Assembly (NCBI GenBank): GCA_963847735.1
Contig: CAWKAV010000022.1
Span: forward strand, 186,001 to 250,000
Length of the DNA: 64,000 nt
Source of the DNA: CAWKAV01 sp963847735
GTDB lineage: Bacteria > Desulfobacterota > Desulfuromonadia > Desulfuromonadales > BM103
Direction of reading: 5' to 3'
Both the position numbers and the translations under genes were made by a program. Positions within the stretch are counted from its first letter, which is position 1, and every line of letters begins with the position of its first letter. The notes beneath the pieces are model-generated. The model made no database searches. It was not told the origin of the DNA and saw only the letters and a list, made by a program, of their open reading frames with translations. Below are positions 8,412 through 18,108 of the stretch, in pieces.

Positions 8412-9776
8412 CTAACCCAAACCGTATTCCTTGATCTTGTAGATCAGCGAGCGCAGACTGATTTCGAGAATTTTTGCTGCCTGGGTGCGGTTGCCGCCGG
8501 TTGCGACCAGCGCCTTTTGAATGAAATCACTCTCCAGCGCTGCCGTCGCCTTCTTCAGTGACAGGGTGCCTGGATCAACAGGGGCCTGGGGATGGTCGTG
8601 CAGGACAAGATCACTTTCCCCGATGATCTCGTCGCGGCAGAAGACCAGTGTTTTCTCGAGCACATTCAAAAGCTCGCGAACATTGCCCGGCCAGGGCTGC
8701 TTTTCCAGGATTCGTATGGCTTTCAGGCTCATGGTCGGGGTGGGCCGTTTCAATCGGGCTGCAATTCTCGGCAGATAGCTTTCGACCAGCGCGGCAATAT
8801 CTTCAGTACGTTGTTTAAGGGCCGGCAGCTCAACATAAATAACGGCAAGACGATAAAAAAGATCCTCGCGAAAGGTTCCGTCGGCGACACCCTGCCGCAG
8901 ATCCCTGGCCGTCGCCGCAATCACTCGCACGTCAACCGGCGTCGACCGGCTCTCACCGACCCGGCGGATTTCCCGTTCCTGAAGTACCCGCAGAAGCTTG
9001 GGCTGTAATTCCAGCGGAAAATCGCCGATTTCATCAAGCAGGAGGGTCCCGCCATCGGCGGAGCCAAACAGTCCGCTCCGCGCCCGATCTGCACCGGTAA
9101 AAGCCCCTTTGGCGTGCCCGAACAACTCACTCTCCAACAGCCCGGCCGGAATAGCGCTACAGTTGACCGCCAGGAAAGGTTTCTCGCTGCGCGGACTCTC
9201 GGCATGCAGCGCGCGTGCGATCAGCTCCTTGCCGGTTCCGGTCGGACCGGTAATCAGGACAGGGACCTGGGCTTCGGCAGCTTTTTGCACCATTTCGAGC
9301 ACAGCTTGCATTTTGGCGCTGCGGTGCACGACTGCGGCAATCCCTTGCGGACGACCGCTGCGCCGCATCGAATTCTTGAGCTGAAAATTTTCCTGGCGAA
9401 GCTGCAGACGTTCCTCTGCCTTGCGGACCGTCAAAAGGATTTCATCAGGACGGAAAGGTTTGGAGATGTAGTCGTAGGCGCCCTGCTTCATGCATTCGAT
9501 CGCCGTATCGACGTTGCCGTAGGCGCTCATCATAATTATCGTGCCGCCAAACTGCTGCGCCTGCTTCTCTTTGAGAAAAGCCAGGCCGTCCAATTCCGGC
9601 ATGCGGATATCGCAGAGGACCAGACTGTAATGACCGGACTGCAATCGTTCCAGCCCCTGAAGACCGCTGACTGCCTCGGTGACCGTATAGCCATCACGCT
9701 CCAGGACCAGGCGCAACATGTGCCGCATCGGCGCTTCGTCATCAACGATCAGGATCTGGCGCTGCTTTGCTGTCAT
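8412..9776 (-). CDS. Sigma-54-dependent response regulator (NtrC family)
   Basis: A 454-residue three-domain regulator. Residues 1-125 are a receiver (ILIVDDE, phosphoacceptor in LVLCDIRMPELDG, MMSAYG, K in YISKPF). Residues ~150-380 are an AAA+ domain with Walker A GPTGTGKE, the sigma-54 contact loop GAFTGA, Walker B GGTLLLDEIGDFPL and the arginine-rich RVIAATARDL region. The last 45 residues hold a Fis-type helix-turn-helix (GGNRTQAAKILEISLRSLIYK). It overlaps the upstream kinase gene by 4 bp (ATGA), so the two form a pair. Position next to pilVWX suggests it controls pilus genes like PilR, but the kinase is not PilS-like, so I leave the symbol empty. Confidence 0.9.
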   Translation of the reverse strand: MTAKQRQILIVDDEAPMRHMLRLVLERDGYTVTEAVSGLQGLERLQSGHYSLVLCDIRMPELDGLAFLKEKQAQQFGGTIIMMSAYGNVDTAIECMKQGAYDYISKPFRPDEILLTVRKAEERLQLRQENFQLKNSMRRSGRPQGIAAVVHRSAKMQAVLEMVQKAAEAQVPVLITGPTGTGKELIARALHAESPRSEKPFLAVNCSAIPAGLLESELFGHAKGAFTGADRARSGLFGSADGGTLLLDEIGDFPLELQPKLLRVLQEREIRRVGESRSTPVDVRVIAATARDLRQGVADGTFREDLFYRLAVIYVELPALKQRTEDIAALVESYLPRIAARLKRPTPTMSLKAIRILEKQPWPGNVRELLNVLEKTLVFCRDEIIGESDLVLHDHPQAPVDPGTLSLKKATAALESDFIQKALVATGGNRTQAAKILEISLRSLIYKIKEYGLG

Positions 9777-11288
9777 AATGACTCCTCACTGCGACAAGGC
9801 AGGGTCACGGTGAAACATGTGCCACGACCGGCGTCGGAAACTGCTTCGATGCTGCCGCCGCCCTCATCGACAATCCTCTGACAGACTGCCAGGCCCAGGC
9901 CATAGCCACTGCCGGGAGCCTTGGTTGTAAAAAACGGCTCAAAGATCCGATCTGCGACCGCCGGATCGATGCCCTCGCCATCATCAAGGATCGAAATCCT
10001 GATGTTATGACCAACCTTCTTTGACGACAGGGTGATACGACCCTTGTCCGGCATGGCAGCCTGGGCGTTGAGGAGCAGATTGATCCAGACCTGCATCAAT
10101 CGTCCGCGATCCATAGTGACCAGACAATCGCCCGGGCCGGATTCGTCGACGATCTCAAGACCTTCCAGCTGCCCCTGATGACGCAACAATTCAACCGTCT
10201 CTCGCAACAATACTGATCGGACAGAAAGATATGGTGCAGTGATCAACCGGAGCAGAGTACTCGAGTAGCTGCCGGACCAGTCGATCTATACGTCCGGTTT
10301 CGACCAGGGAACGCTCGACCAGATCGCGGCAGCCCCCGGAGAGGTCGTCTTTGAGAATGTTCAGATAGCCGACCACGGCTGCCAACGGGTTGCCAATCTC
10401 ATGGGCCATGCCGGCAGCAAGATAGCCGACGGTGGCAAGCTTTTCCGAGCGCACCAGTTCATCACGGGCCTGCGCCAGCGCCTGATTGGTCCTTTCCAGG
10501 GAAGCAATATACTCTTCGGTCTCGATGCGGCTTGCCGTCAGGGCCACGACCATCTGGTTAAAACTGTCGGCCAGTTCGTGAATCTCACCGGGGCCGGACA
10601 ACACATTGACGGGAGCCAGGGTTCCGCTGGCTACCTTGGCCGTCGCCCGGTGCAATTGACGGACCGGTTTAACGATATTGCGATTCAATAGATAGACGGC
10701 GAAAGCAGCAAGGATCAATCCATAAATGATGACGTAGATGAGGATCAGTCGCTGTGAATCCTGCACTCTTTGCTGCAACTCATCCAGGCTGAAGCGAATC
10801 TGCAGCAACCCATAGGGCTCATTGCCAGCCCATAGCGAGGTTGACAGGTCCAGATATCTTTGTGGATTATTTGTGACAAAAAATTGAAAGGTCTCGTAGC
10901 TCAATTCTTCAAATAACTCGTCGCGCTGCAAAACAGCCGGCGAGATTGAAGTAAATTCGGTGGTGGGTTTGTACGCGGTGCTGGACAAGACCTGCTGATT
11001 TGTATCGAGCAGACGCCAGGCGATAATATCGGTTTGCTTGCTCAGCACCGTTTGCAGGCGATCGAGATTGGCAATTGCGATTTGAAGATCATTGCCGGGT
11101 CTGCTGACCGGGGCCGGTTCGTCAACTCCGGCAGCAACCAGCTGCATAAGACCCGCTGCGTGGGCACGTTTCTGGTCAAGGAGACTGTGTTCGGTCAACT
11201 TGACCATGAGAAAACCGGCAAAGAGCAGCGCGGCAGCCAGCAGCAGGGAGATGCTCAGGATAATTTCTGTACGCAGACCGGTTCGCAT
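9773..11288 (-). pseudogene. Membrane sensor histidine kinase, split by a frameshift near 10215-10262
   Basis: Two adjacent frames together make one kinase of about 500 residues. The first (from ATG 11288) has a transmembrane helix at ~8-30, a periplasmic segment, a second helix near 175-195 (LIYVIIYGLILAAFAVYLL), a HAMP-type linker and a HisKA domain with phosphoacceptor GMAHEIGNPLAAVVGY. It then leaves frame after LLEYSAP. The second frame (to 9773) supplies the rest: N box NLLLNAQAAM, G1 DDGEGI, FEPFFTTK and G2 GYGLGLAV. The ATPase frame starts only with a poor TTG, so separate translation is unlikely. A 1-base net change reconciles the two; it could be a real mutation or a sequence error. 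It overlaps the response regulator by 4 bp. Confidence 0.75.
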
Positions 11289-11426
11289 AGGCAGAATGTT
11301 GCAAGAGAGTCATGCAAAAGAATCTAAACCAGTGAATTGCCGATAAGTATACGTTTTCACCGCTATTCTGGCAAATGAAACCGTATCAAGGGAAGATTAC
11401 AGGAGAGAGGAGACAGAATGCTGGAG

Positions 11427-13166
11427 TCAGGTTCCAGAGGATTCTACTCGCCCTGGTCTGACATCCTTTACCCTTAACTGCACGCCCTCACGCCCGAGAT
11501 AACGATTGATCTGCGGAGTGACCAGTAGATCGACCTCACCCTGGAACTCCCGGCGTCGGTCGGACATGCCAAAGGCGATCGCCGGGTGACTGAAGGCTCC
11601 CTGGCAAACCGTAAAACGCAAATGGCTTCCACCGACAATCTGCACCTGCATGGCACGAACTGATTCAACAACATGCAGAGGCTCCGGATTGCCCATGCCG
11701 AAAGGTGCCAGCCATTCCATCTGGCGAACTGTTTCAAGATCAATATCTTCCAGCAGCAACACGCCATCATGAAAAAGTTTCGGCACCAAATCCTCAGCCG
11801 AGAGTTGGCTCCTGGCATCAGCTTCCATGGCCGCAGCAAAACCGGCCAGCTGATCTTTATGCAGACTCAGCCCGGCCGCCATCTCATGGCCGCCGAATGC
11901 CGCAAGGTGATCGGCACAGGCCTGCAGCCCCCGGTAAAGATGATAACCGCGGATTGATCGTGACGACCCTTTGCCGCTGTCGCCATCCAGCGCTATCAGC
12001 ACGGTCGGCCGGCAGTAACGATCAACCAGCCTGCTGGCGACTATGCCGATGACGCCCGGATGCCAGCCTTCACTGCTAAGCACAATCATGTGGGTATGTT
12101 GTTCAGAAAGGCTCGACACCGCGACTTCGGCTTCCTGCAGAGTCTGTTTTTCCAGGGCCCGGCGTTCCTGATTGCATTGGTCCAGGTAGCATGCCGTATT
12201 CAACGCGCGAACCATATCTTCTGCCAGAAGCAGTTCAACACCAAGGCCGGCATCTTGCATGCGACCGGCAGCATTCAGGCGAGGGGCCAGTTGATAGCCG
12301 ACCACTCCGCAACTGACCTCCTTGACCCCGGCCACCTGTTTGAGCGCCCGCACGCCGGTACGTTGACCAGCCTCAAGCAACACCAGACCATGACGGGTCA
12401 GAACCCGGTTGACTCCCTGCAGCGGAACCAGGTCAGCAATGGTCCCCAGGGCAACCAGGTCGAGGTAATGGCGCAGGTCCGGTTCCGGGCGGTCTTTGAA
12501 CCAGCCGGCATCACGCAATTTTTTGCGCAGGGCAATCAGCAGGAAAAATGCCACCCCGACACCGGCCAGGCTTTGAAAAGGAAAATGTGAGTCCTGACGC
12601 TGTGGATTGATGACGGCCAAAGCCTCTGGCAACGTGGCTGGCGGTTGATGATGATCAGTGATAATAAGGTCAATGCCATGTTCCTTGGCGAGAATTGCCT
12701 CGGCATGAGCTGACACGCCGCAGTCAACGGAGACGACAACGCGCGTTCCCCGTCCGGCGGCCTCTGTCAACGCCTGTGCGGAAAGACCGTAACCATCACG
12801 CAACCGTAAAGGAATGTGATATTCCAGTTCCCGCCCACCAAGGTCACTGAGCCCGGCAAACAGGAGAGCCGTCCCGGAAATGCCGTCGACATCATAGTCG
12901 CCATGCACGGCAATCTTTTCGCCCTTTTCTAAGGCTGCCTGGAGGCGATCAACTGCGATGTCCATATCCGGGAGCAAGAAAGGGTCCGGAAGATCGGTGA
13001 GGCGTGCGGTCAGGAACTGGCACGCGGATTCAAGGGAATATTCGCGGGTCAGCAAGAGCTGCGCGACAGGGTGGGCTATTTGCAACTGTTGCCTGAATTC
13101 ACTGAGCAAGGAATAATCAGGCGATTCATTGCGCGGCACCCAGAGGCGTCCGACTACGGGTTCCAC
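11427..13166 (-). CDS. recJ: Single-stranded-DNA-specific exonuclease RecJ
   Basis: A 579-residue protein of normal RecJ length, starting at GTG 13166 (AGG upstream). The DHH phosphoesterase motifs are clear: HGDYDVDGISGTALL (motif I), VSVDCG (motif II), and IITDHHQPP (motif III), with the DHHA1 part containing GGHEMAAGLS near residue 440. RecJ degrades 5'-ended single strands in recombination and mismatch repair using Mn2+. It follows the TPR gene after a terminator and does not overlap neighbours. Confidence 0.95.
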   Translation of the reverse strand: MEPVVGRLWVPRNESPDYSLLSEFRQQLQIAHPVAQLLLTREYSLESACQFLTARLTDLPDPFLLPDMDIAVDRLQAALEKGEKIAVHGDYDVDGISGTALLFAGLSDLGGRELEYHIPLRLRDGYGLSAQALTEAAGRGTRVVVSVDCGVSAHAEAILAKEHGIDLIITDHHQPPATLPEALAVINPQRQDSHFPFQSLAGVGVAFFLLIALRKKLRDAGWFKDRPEPDLRHYLDLVALGTIADLVPLQGVNRVLTRHGLVLLEAGQRTGVRALKQVAGVKEVSCGVVGYQLAPRLNAAGRMQDAGLGVELLLAEDMVRALNTACYLDQCNQERRALEKQTLQEAEVAVSSLSEQHTHMIVLSSEGWHPGVIGIVASRLVDRYCRPTVLIALDGDSGKGSSRSIRGYHLYRGLQACADHLAAFGGHEMAAGLSLHKDQLAGFAAAMEADARSQLSAEDLVPKLFHDGVLLLEDIDLETVRQMEWLAPFGMGNPEPLHVVESVRAMQVQIVGGSHLRFTVCQGAFSHPAIAFGMSDRRREFQGEVDLLVTPQINRYLGREGVQLRVKDVRPGRVESSGT

Positions 13167-13298
13167 GACAAACCTGACAGGGCTGAGGATAATGTGCGTT
13201 GAGGTTCAACAAGGATCTGACCTGGACAGTAACTGTGTCGATCATCATGGAGCATGAAGGTAAAAAAAGGCCGGGACATGGAATACACCCTAAAATAA

Positions 13299-13327
13299 AT
13301 CGGGCCGGAAACAAACTCCGGCCCGAT
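13299..13327 (-). terminator. Rho-independent terminator after the TPR gene
   Basis: Perfect 11-bp stem (ATCGGGCCGGA with TCCGGCCCGAT), 7-nt loop, followed on the minus strand by TTATTTTA. It sits 8 nt beyond the TPR stop and so closes the yajC-secDF-TPR transcript before recJ. Confidence 0.8.
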
Positions 13328-13334
13328 CATGAAC

Positions 13335-13907
13335 TTATTGCTGCGGCTTACCCTGTGGGTGGGTCCGCAGAAATTCGAGGTCCTGTCGGACCCGGTCTGA
13401 ACCGGGTCCGGACGGATTGAGTTCCAGAAAACGCGTCCAGGCCTGCTGAGCCTTGGGCAAGTCATTCAAGTCGTAACGATAAACGATACCGAGATTGTAA
13501 ATGCTGGTAGCGTGGCTCGGGTCGACTTCGTTAGCCTTGTTAAAGTTGGCAATGGCTCGGTCAAACCAGCCCAGGCGCTTGAACATGACCCCTTGATCCG
13601 TGAGGACATCGGGAGAGTTCGGCTGAATTTCGAGCGCCTTGTCATAGGCCTCTATCGCATCCATTAACTGGTTGCCGTCGAAGTACTCGTTGCCGAGAGC
13701 CACCCAGGCCTTAAAATTAGCCGGATCAGTCGCAACTATCCTTTTCAGTTCATTCAGTTTCTGTTGCACATTCACCATTGGCGCTGGTGCGGAGGGGGCA
13801 CCGGTGTTAGCCGGCGCACTTGGACCAGAGGTTTTACCCGCAAGCAAACCGATAACAAAACCGGCTATCAGGACGACAACAACAATCAGTAGAGTCTCTT
13901 TTTTCAT
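13335..13907 (-). CDS. Membrane-anchored TPR protein
   Basis: 190 residues: an N-terminal membrane anchor (LLIVVVVLIAGFVIGLLAG, residues 5-23), a proline/alanine/serine linker, and about three TPR units between residues 50 and 175 (for example FKAWVALGNEYFDGNQLMDA, AIEAYDKALEIQPNSPDV, AIANFNKANEVDPSHATS). The start overlaps the secF stop by 4 bp, so it is translated with the Sec genes. TPR anchors usually act as protein-binding scaffolds; a specific partner cannot be read from sequence, though coupling to secDF hints at a role in export or envelope assembly. Confidence 0.85.
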   Translation of the reverse strand: MKKETLLIVVVVLIAGFVIGLLAGKTSGPSAPANTGAPSAPAPMVNVQQKLNELKRIVATDPANFKAWVALGNEYFDGNQLMDAIEAYDKALEIQPNSPDVLTDQGVMFKRLGWFDRAIANFNKANEVDPSHATSIYNLGIVYRYDLNDLPKAQQAWTRFLELNPSGPGSDRVRQDLEFLRTHPQGKPQQ

Positions 13908-14836
13908 GCTGTCTTTCCTTCTGCGATTATTTTCTTCTGCCCGCCGGAGCGATAATCATCCCAGAAAATCAGCACCGGGCTGGCAACAAAAATCGACGAG
14001 TAGGTACCAACCAGAATCCCGACCAGCAGGGCAAATGCAAAGTTATGAATCACACCGCCACCAAAGATAAACAGCGCCATAACAACCAGCAAGGTCGTAC
14101 CCGAGGTCAAGAGGGTTCGTGACAGGGTTTCATTGATGGAACGATTCACAACCGCGATGAAGCCCTGCTTCTGATGTTTGCCATAATTTTCACGGATCCG
14201 GTCATAAACGATAATCGTATCGTTCAGCGAGTAACCGATAATAGCCAGGAAAGCGGCAATGATCGGCAGATCGATTTCACGACCTGTGAGCGAAAAGGCT
14301 CCAAGCGTGATAAGCACGTCATGGACCAAGGCAATGATCGCACCGACCGCAAACCGCAATTCAAAACGCCATGTGACATAGATCAGGATACCGATCATGG
14401 CATACAGGATCGAAAGCAGACCTTTCTGACGCAAGTCCTTGCCGACCTGCGGACCGACCATCTCCACACGGCGGATGTCAACCTTGCCGGCGCCGTAACT
14501 GGCTTCGAGGATGCCGGGAATCACCGTGGACAGGTCCTTGTCCTCGTGTGTTTTCTGAATCCGGATCAGGAATTCGTTGGCATCATCGCCAAAATGCTGC
14601 ACGACCACCGTGCCGAGATCCAAAGATGTGAGACTGTCCTTGATCTTACCGGCATCGGTATTTTCGGCAAACTTGACCTGGACCAGCGTACCGCCCACAA
14701 AGTCGATACCGTAATTCGGCCCGCCGTTGACGACCAGCGACACCAGGCCGAGCAGAATGACGACACCGGAAATAATCAGGGCCAGTTTGCGCCTGCCGAC
14801 AAAATCGATATTTGTATCATGCTTGATAATCTGCAT
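13904..14836 (-). CDS. secF: Protein translocase subunit SecF
   Basis: 310 residues with the SecF hallmark GIDFVGGTLVQVKF after the first transmembrane helix, a periplasmic domain, and five more helices. The conserved SLNDTIIVYDRIREN segment lies near residue 190. SecF works with SecD as a proton-driven RND-like partner of SecYEG that pulls proteins across the inner membrane. It starts 9 nt after the secD stop, in the standard yajC-secD-secF order. Confidence 0.96.
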   Translation of the reverse strand: MQIIKHDTNIDFVGRRKLALIISGVVILLGLVSLVVNGGPNYGIDFVGGTLVQVKFAENTDAGKIKDSLTSLDLGTVVVQHFGDDANEFLIRIQKTHEDKDLSTVIPGILEASYGAGKVDIRRVEMVGPQVGKDLRQKGLLSILYAMIGILIYVTWRFELRFAVGAIIALVHDVLITLGAFSLTGREIDLPIIAAFLAIIGYSLNDTIIVYDRIRENYGKHQKQGFIAVVNRSINETLSRTLLTSGTTLLVVMALFIFGGGVIHNFAFALLVGILVGTYSSIFVASPVLIFWDDYRSGGQKKIIAEGKTA

Positions 14837-14845
14837 TGAGAACTC

Positions 14846-16444
14846 CTAAATGCTCAACCGCTTCACTTTGGTGCGCGACAGGTAAAGGTCGAAAATAAGC
14901 CGCGAGACAATCACCGCGGTAAACAGCGACGAGATGATACCGATTGACAAGGTCACGGCGAAGCCCTTAACCGGTCCGGTACCGAACTGGAACAGGACCA
15001 GGGCAGCGATCAGAGTGGTGACATTGGCGTCAATAATCGTCAGTTTCGCCTTGTCGTAGCCAGCCTCCAGGGCCGCCCGGGGGGTCCGCCCCAGGCGCAG
15101 CTCTTCACGGATACGTTCGAAAATCAGCACGTTGGCATCGACTGCCATGCCGATGGTCAAAACGATGCCGGCAATGCCGGGCAAGGTGAGGGTTGCTCCG
15201 AAAATCGACAACATGGCCATGATGAAGATCACGTTCAGGACCAGTACCACGTTGGCGACCACGCCGGAAACCTTGTAGTAGACCAGCATGGCCACAACAA
15301 CCAGCAAACCGCCGATCAGGACAGAAAGGATGCCCTGATTAATTGAGTCCTGCCCGAGGGAGGGTCCAACGGTGCGGTTCTCCATAATGACGACCGGGGC
15401 CGGTAGAGATCCTGCGCGCAGAACAATCGCCAGGTCGGTCGCTTCCTGTTCGGTGAAGTTGCCGCTGATCTGGGCACTGCCACCGGAAATGCGTTCGCGG
15501 ATGACCGGTGCCGAATAGACAGTATCATCAAGGACGATTGCCATGCGTTTACCGACGTTGGCAGCGGTAATCTGGTCAAAGCGCTTGGCGCCGACGGCAT
15601 TAAAGTCGATGGCTACGTAGGGATCGTTGAAGCGGCTATCAATACGCACCTGGGCGTCGGCAAGCAGGTCGCCGGTCAGGATGGTCTTGTTCTCCACCAC
15701 CAGCGGACTTTCGGAGACCGCACCGGTCCGCGGATCGACCCGACGCTCGTAGAGCAGCTGGCCGCCCGGGGGTAAGTTGCCGGCGACCGCGTCCTGCGGG
15801 CTGGCATTCTCCATCAGCATCTTGAATTCAAGACGCGCAGTCTTGCCGAGCAAGTCGATGGCCCGCTGCGGATCCTTGACGCCCGGCAACTGGATCAGGA
15901 TACGATTGCCTTCCTGACGCTGCAGGGTTGGTTCACTGACACCGAACTGATCGACGCGGTTGCGCAGTGTCTCAAGGGCCTGACGTACGGCGTACTCGCG
16001 CACCTCCTCGACTTCAGCGTTGCTCATGCGATAGTTCTTCTGAATGTAGCCGCCATCTGCGGTCAGCGTCATCGCTTCGAGTTTCGGGAAAGACTCGGCC
16101 ATGATGGCATCGGCCTGTTTGCCTGCGTCCTCGTCATAAACGGTGATAACGATGCGACCACCGGGAGATCGGTCGACACGCTTGAAGACCACATCCTTTT
16201 CACGCAGCAGGTCTTCAGCCTGATCAATAACCGTATCCAGTCGGCTTTCCACTGCCTTGTCGGCGTCGACACCAAGAACCAGGTGCATGCCACCCTGCAG
16301 ATCCAGCCCGAGATGAATCGGATCAAAGGCCTTGCGCCACCAGTCAGGCAAACTGCTGCCAAAAAGTGTCGGCCCGAGTGAGACCAGGGCAAGTACCAGA
16401 CAAGCCAGCACCAAACCGGTCCGAATTTTGAGGCTATTGGACAT
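14846..16444 (-). CDS. secD: Protein translocase subunit SecD
   Basis: 532 residues. The first helix is followed by LGLDLQGGMHLVLGVD, a SecD signature. The large periplasmic P1 region includes RQEGNRILIQLPGVKD, and the C-terminal half carries five helices with GIAGIVLTIGMAVDANVLIFERIREEL, the conserved helix-4 motif with its key aspartate. Length and topology are normal. It lies between yajC and secF on one minus-strand transcript. Confidence 0.97.
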   Translation of the reverse strand: MSNSLKIRTGLVLACLVLALVSLGPTLFGSSLPDWWRKAFDPIHLGLDLQGGMHLVLGVDADKAVESRLDTVIDQAEDLLREKDVVFKRVDRSPGGRIVITVYDEDAGKQADAIMAESFPKLEAMTLTADGGYIQKNYRMSNAEVEEVREYAVRQALETLRNRVDQFGVSEPTLQRQEGNRILIQLPGVKDPQRAIDLLGKTARLEFKMLMENASPQDAVAGNLPPGGQLLYERRVDPRTGAVSESPLVVENKTILTGDLLADAQVRIDSRFNDPYVAIDFNAVGAKRFDQITAANVGKRMAIVLDDTVYSAPVIRERISGGSAQISGNFTEQEATDLAIVLRAGSLPAPVVIMENRTVGPSLGQDSINQGILSVLIGGLLVVVAMLVYYKVSGVVANVVLVLNVIFIMAMLSIFGATLTLPGIAGIVLTIGMAVDANVLIFERIREELRLGRTPRAALEAGYDKAKLTIIDANVTTLIAALVLFQFGTGPVKGFAVTLSIGIISSLFTAVIVSRLIFDLYLSRTKVKRLSI

Positions 16445-16505
16445 TCTGTTGCGTCTCCTTTCAACCGATCCGCCTGTTGCGGATCGTACATTTCTTATTC
16501 AGTCG

Positions 16506-16832
16506 TTATTGTTCCAATTGGTCGGTTTTGGTGCCGACAATTGAACTGCGGTTAACCTTGACTCGAACATTGCTGGCGATCTCCAGGGTGACCACCAGAT
16601 CCTGAACTGACGCTATTTTGCCATGCAGCCCACCGGCCGACACGACTTCGTCACCTGCCTTTAGATTCTGTACCAGCTCTTTATGCAGCCTGGCGCGCTT
16701 CTGCTGCGGACGAATCAGCAGGAAATAGAAGATCGCGAACATGATAACCAACATGACGATCCCTTCTATTCCGGAACCTCCCGACTGTTGTTGGGCACCA
16801 CCGGCCATGGCATACGCATTTGTTGCAAACAT
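16506..16832 (-). CDS. yajC: Preprotein translocase accessory subunit YajC
   Basis: 108 residues with one transmembrane helix (GIVMLVIMFAIFYFLLI) followed by RPQQKRARLHKELVQNLKAG, then DEVVSAGGLHGKI, all typical of YajC. A good ribosome site (AGGAGG) precedes the ATG. YajC associates with SecDF in the holotranslocon. Confidence 0.96.
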   Translation of the reverse strand: MFATNAYAMAGGAQQQSGGSGIEGIVMLVIMFAIFYFLLIRPQQKRARLHKELVQNLKAGDEVVSAGGLHGKIASVQDLVVTLEIASNVRVKVNRSSIVGTKTDQLEQ

Positions 16833-16899
16833 GATTTTCCTCCTGGGCCTAAATACTTAAAGATATATTCTGTCAATCATACGGAACCGGTGAGAGCCT

Positions 16900-18015
16900 T
16901 CAGGCTTCACCGGCTGGAATTCGTTTTCGATAAAACTCTTCACAAAAGGTCTTGAACGTTCCGGCAGTGATCGCCTGCCTCATATTTTGCATGAGTTGCA
17001 GATAGTAATACAGATTGTGGGTAGTATTCAAGACCGATGAGAGGATTTCTTTACTTTGGTAAAGATGACGCAAATAGGCACGACTGTAGTTGCGACAAAC
17101 GGTGCATGAGCAATCAGGGTCGATCGGCGTTTCATCCTCTGTGAAACAGGCCTGCTTGATGCTGATTTTTCCAAAACTGGTAAAGAGGACGCCATTGCGT
17201 GCATTGCGTGTCGGCATGACACAATCGAACATGTCTGCACCACAGGCTACGGCCTCGACCAGGTTTTCAGGCGTCCCGACGCCCATCACGTAGCGAGGTT
17301 TCTCGACTGGCAACAGGGGTAGCGACCAATCCATGACTTGATACATGACCTCTGCAGACTCGCCCACTGAAAGACCGCCGAGAGCATAACCGTCAAAGCC
17401 AATTTCAAGCAGACCTTCAACGCTCTGCACGCGCAGATCCCTTTCCATCCCGCCCTGAACAATGCCGAACAAGGCGGCGCTCGCGTCGGTGCGGGCGGCT
17501 TTGCTACGTGCTGCCCAGCGACCGGAACGCGCCGTCGATGCGGCAATATAGCCGCGTGTCGCAGGATGAGGAATACACTCGTCAAAAACCATCATGATAT
17601 CTGAACCGAGAGCTTCCTGAACGGCAATCGATAATTCCGGAGTCAGGATATGTGCACTGCCGTCAAGATGCGACTGGAAGCGGACGCCTTCTTCATCTAT
17701 TTTGCGCAAATCACCAAGACTGAAGACCTGAAAGCCGCCACTATCGGTAAGAATCGGCCGATCCCAGTTCATAAAACGGTGCAAGCCGCCGAAACGGGCC
17801 ATGCGTTCATGACCAGGACGCAGATAGAGATGATAAGTGTTGCCAAGAATGATCTGGGCGCCAACCTCCTTTAGTTGCTCGGGAAGCATACCCTTGACTG
17901 TACCCTGGGTTCCAACCGGCATAAAGGCAGGAGTCTCTACAGCCCCTCTGCGAGTGAGCAGAGTTCCGCGTCGCGCCCGTGTGTCGGGGCACTCTTTGAG
18001 CAGGTCGAATTTCAC
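16900..18015 (-). CDS. tgt: Queuine tRNA-ribosyltransferase
   Basis: The enzyme swaps guanine 34 for preQ1 in GUN-anticodon tRNAs. Visible are ETPAFMPVGTQGTVKGM, the substrate-pocket LTDSGGFQVFSLG (general acid/base aspartate), GIVQGG, ALGGLSVGE and the nucleophile region DMFDCVMPTRNARNG. The zinc site CSCTVC, with a later histidine in YLRHLY, is intact. GTG at 18015 gives the family-typical MKFDLLK start and has AGGTG 8 nt upstream; an in-frame GTG at 18060 would add 15 atypical residues and has no ribosome site. It follows queA, the next enzyme of the queuosine pathway. Confidence 0.95.
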   Translation of the reverse strand: MKFDLLKECPDTRARRGTLLTRRGAVETPAFMPVGTQGTVKGMLPEQLKEVGAQIILGNTYHLYLRPGHERMARFGGLHRFMNWDRPILTDSGGFQVFSLGDLRKIDEEGVRFQSHLDGSAHILTPELSIAVQEALGSDIMMVFDECIPHPATRGYIAASTARSGRWAARSKAARTDASAALFGIVQGGMERDLRVQSVEGLLEIGFDGYALGGLSVGESAEVMYQVMDWSLPLLPVEKPRYVMGVGTPENLVEAVACGADMFDCVMPTRNARNGVLFTSFGKISIKQACFTEDETPIDPDCSCTVCRNYSRAYLRHLYQSKEILSSVLNTTHNLYYYLQLMQNMRQAITAGTFKTFCEEFYRKRIPAGEA

Positions 18016-18108
18016 CGGTTCGGCACCTGAGATTATTTTGTATCCATTTTTTTTATTCACGAATATTTTCTTTGTTCACAACTGTTGTGATTTATGTCAA
18101 ACGTCCCT

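Noticed and set aside
16881..16915. Hairpin at the tgt 3' end as a terminator
   Set aside because: The stem has a bulge, includes the stop codon and no T run follows, so it was not listed.
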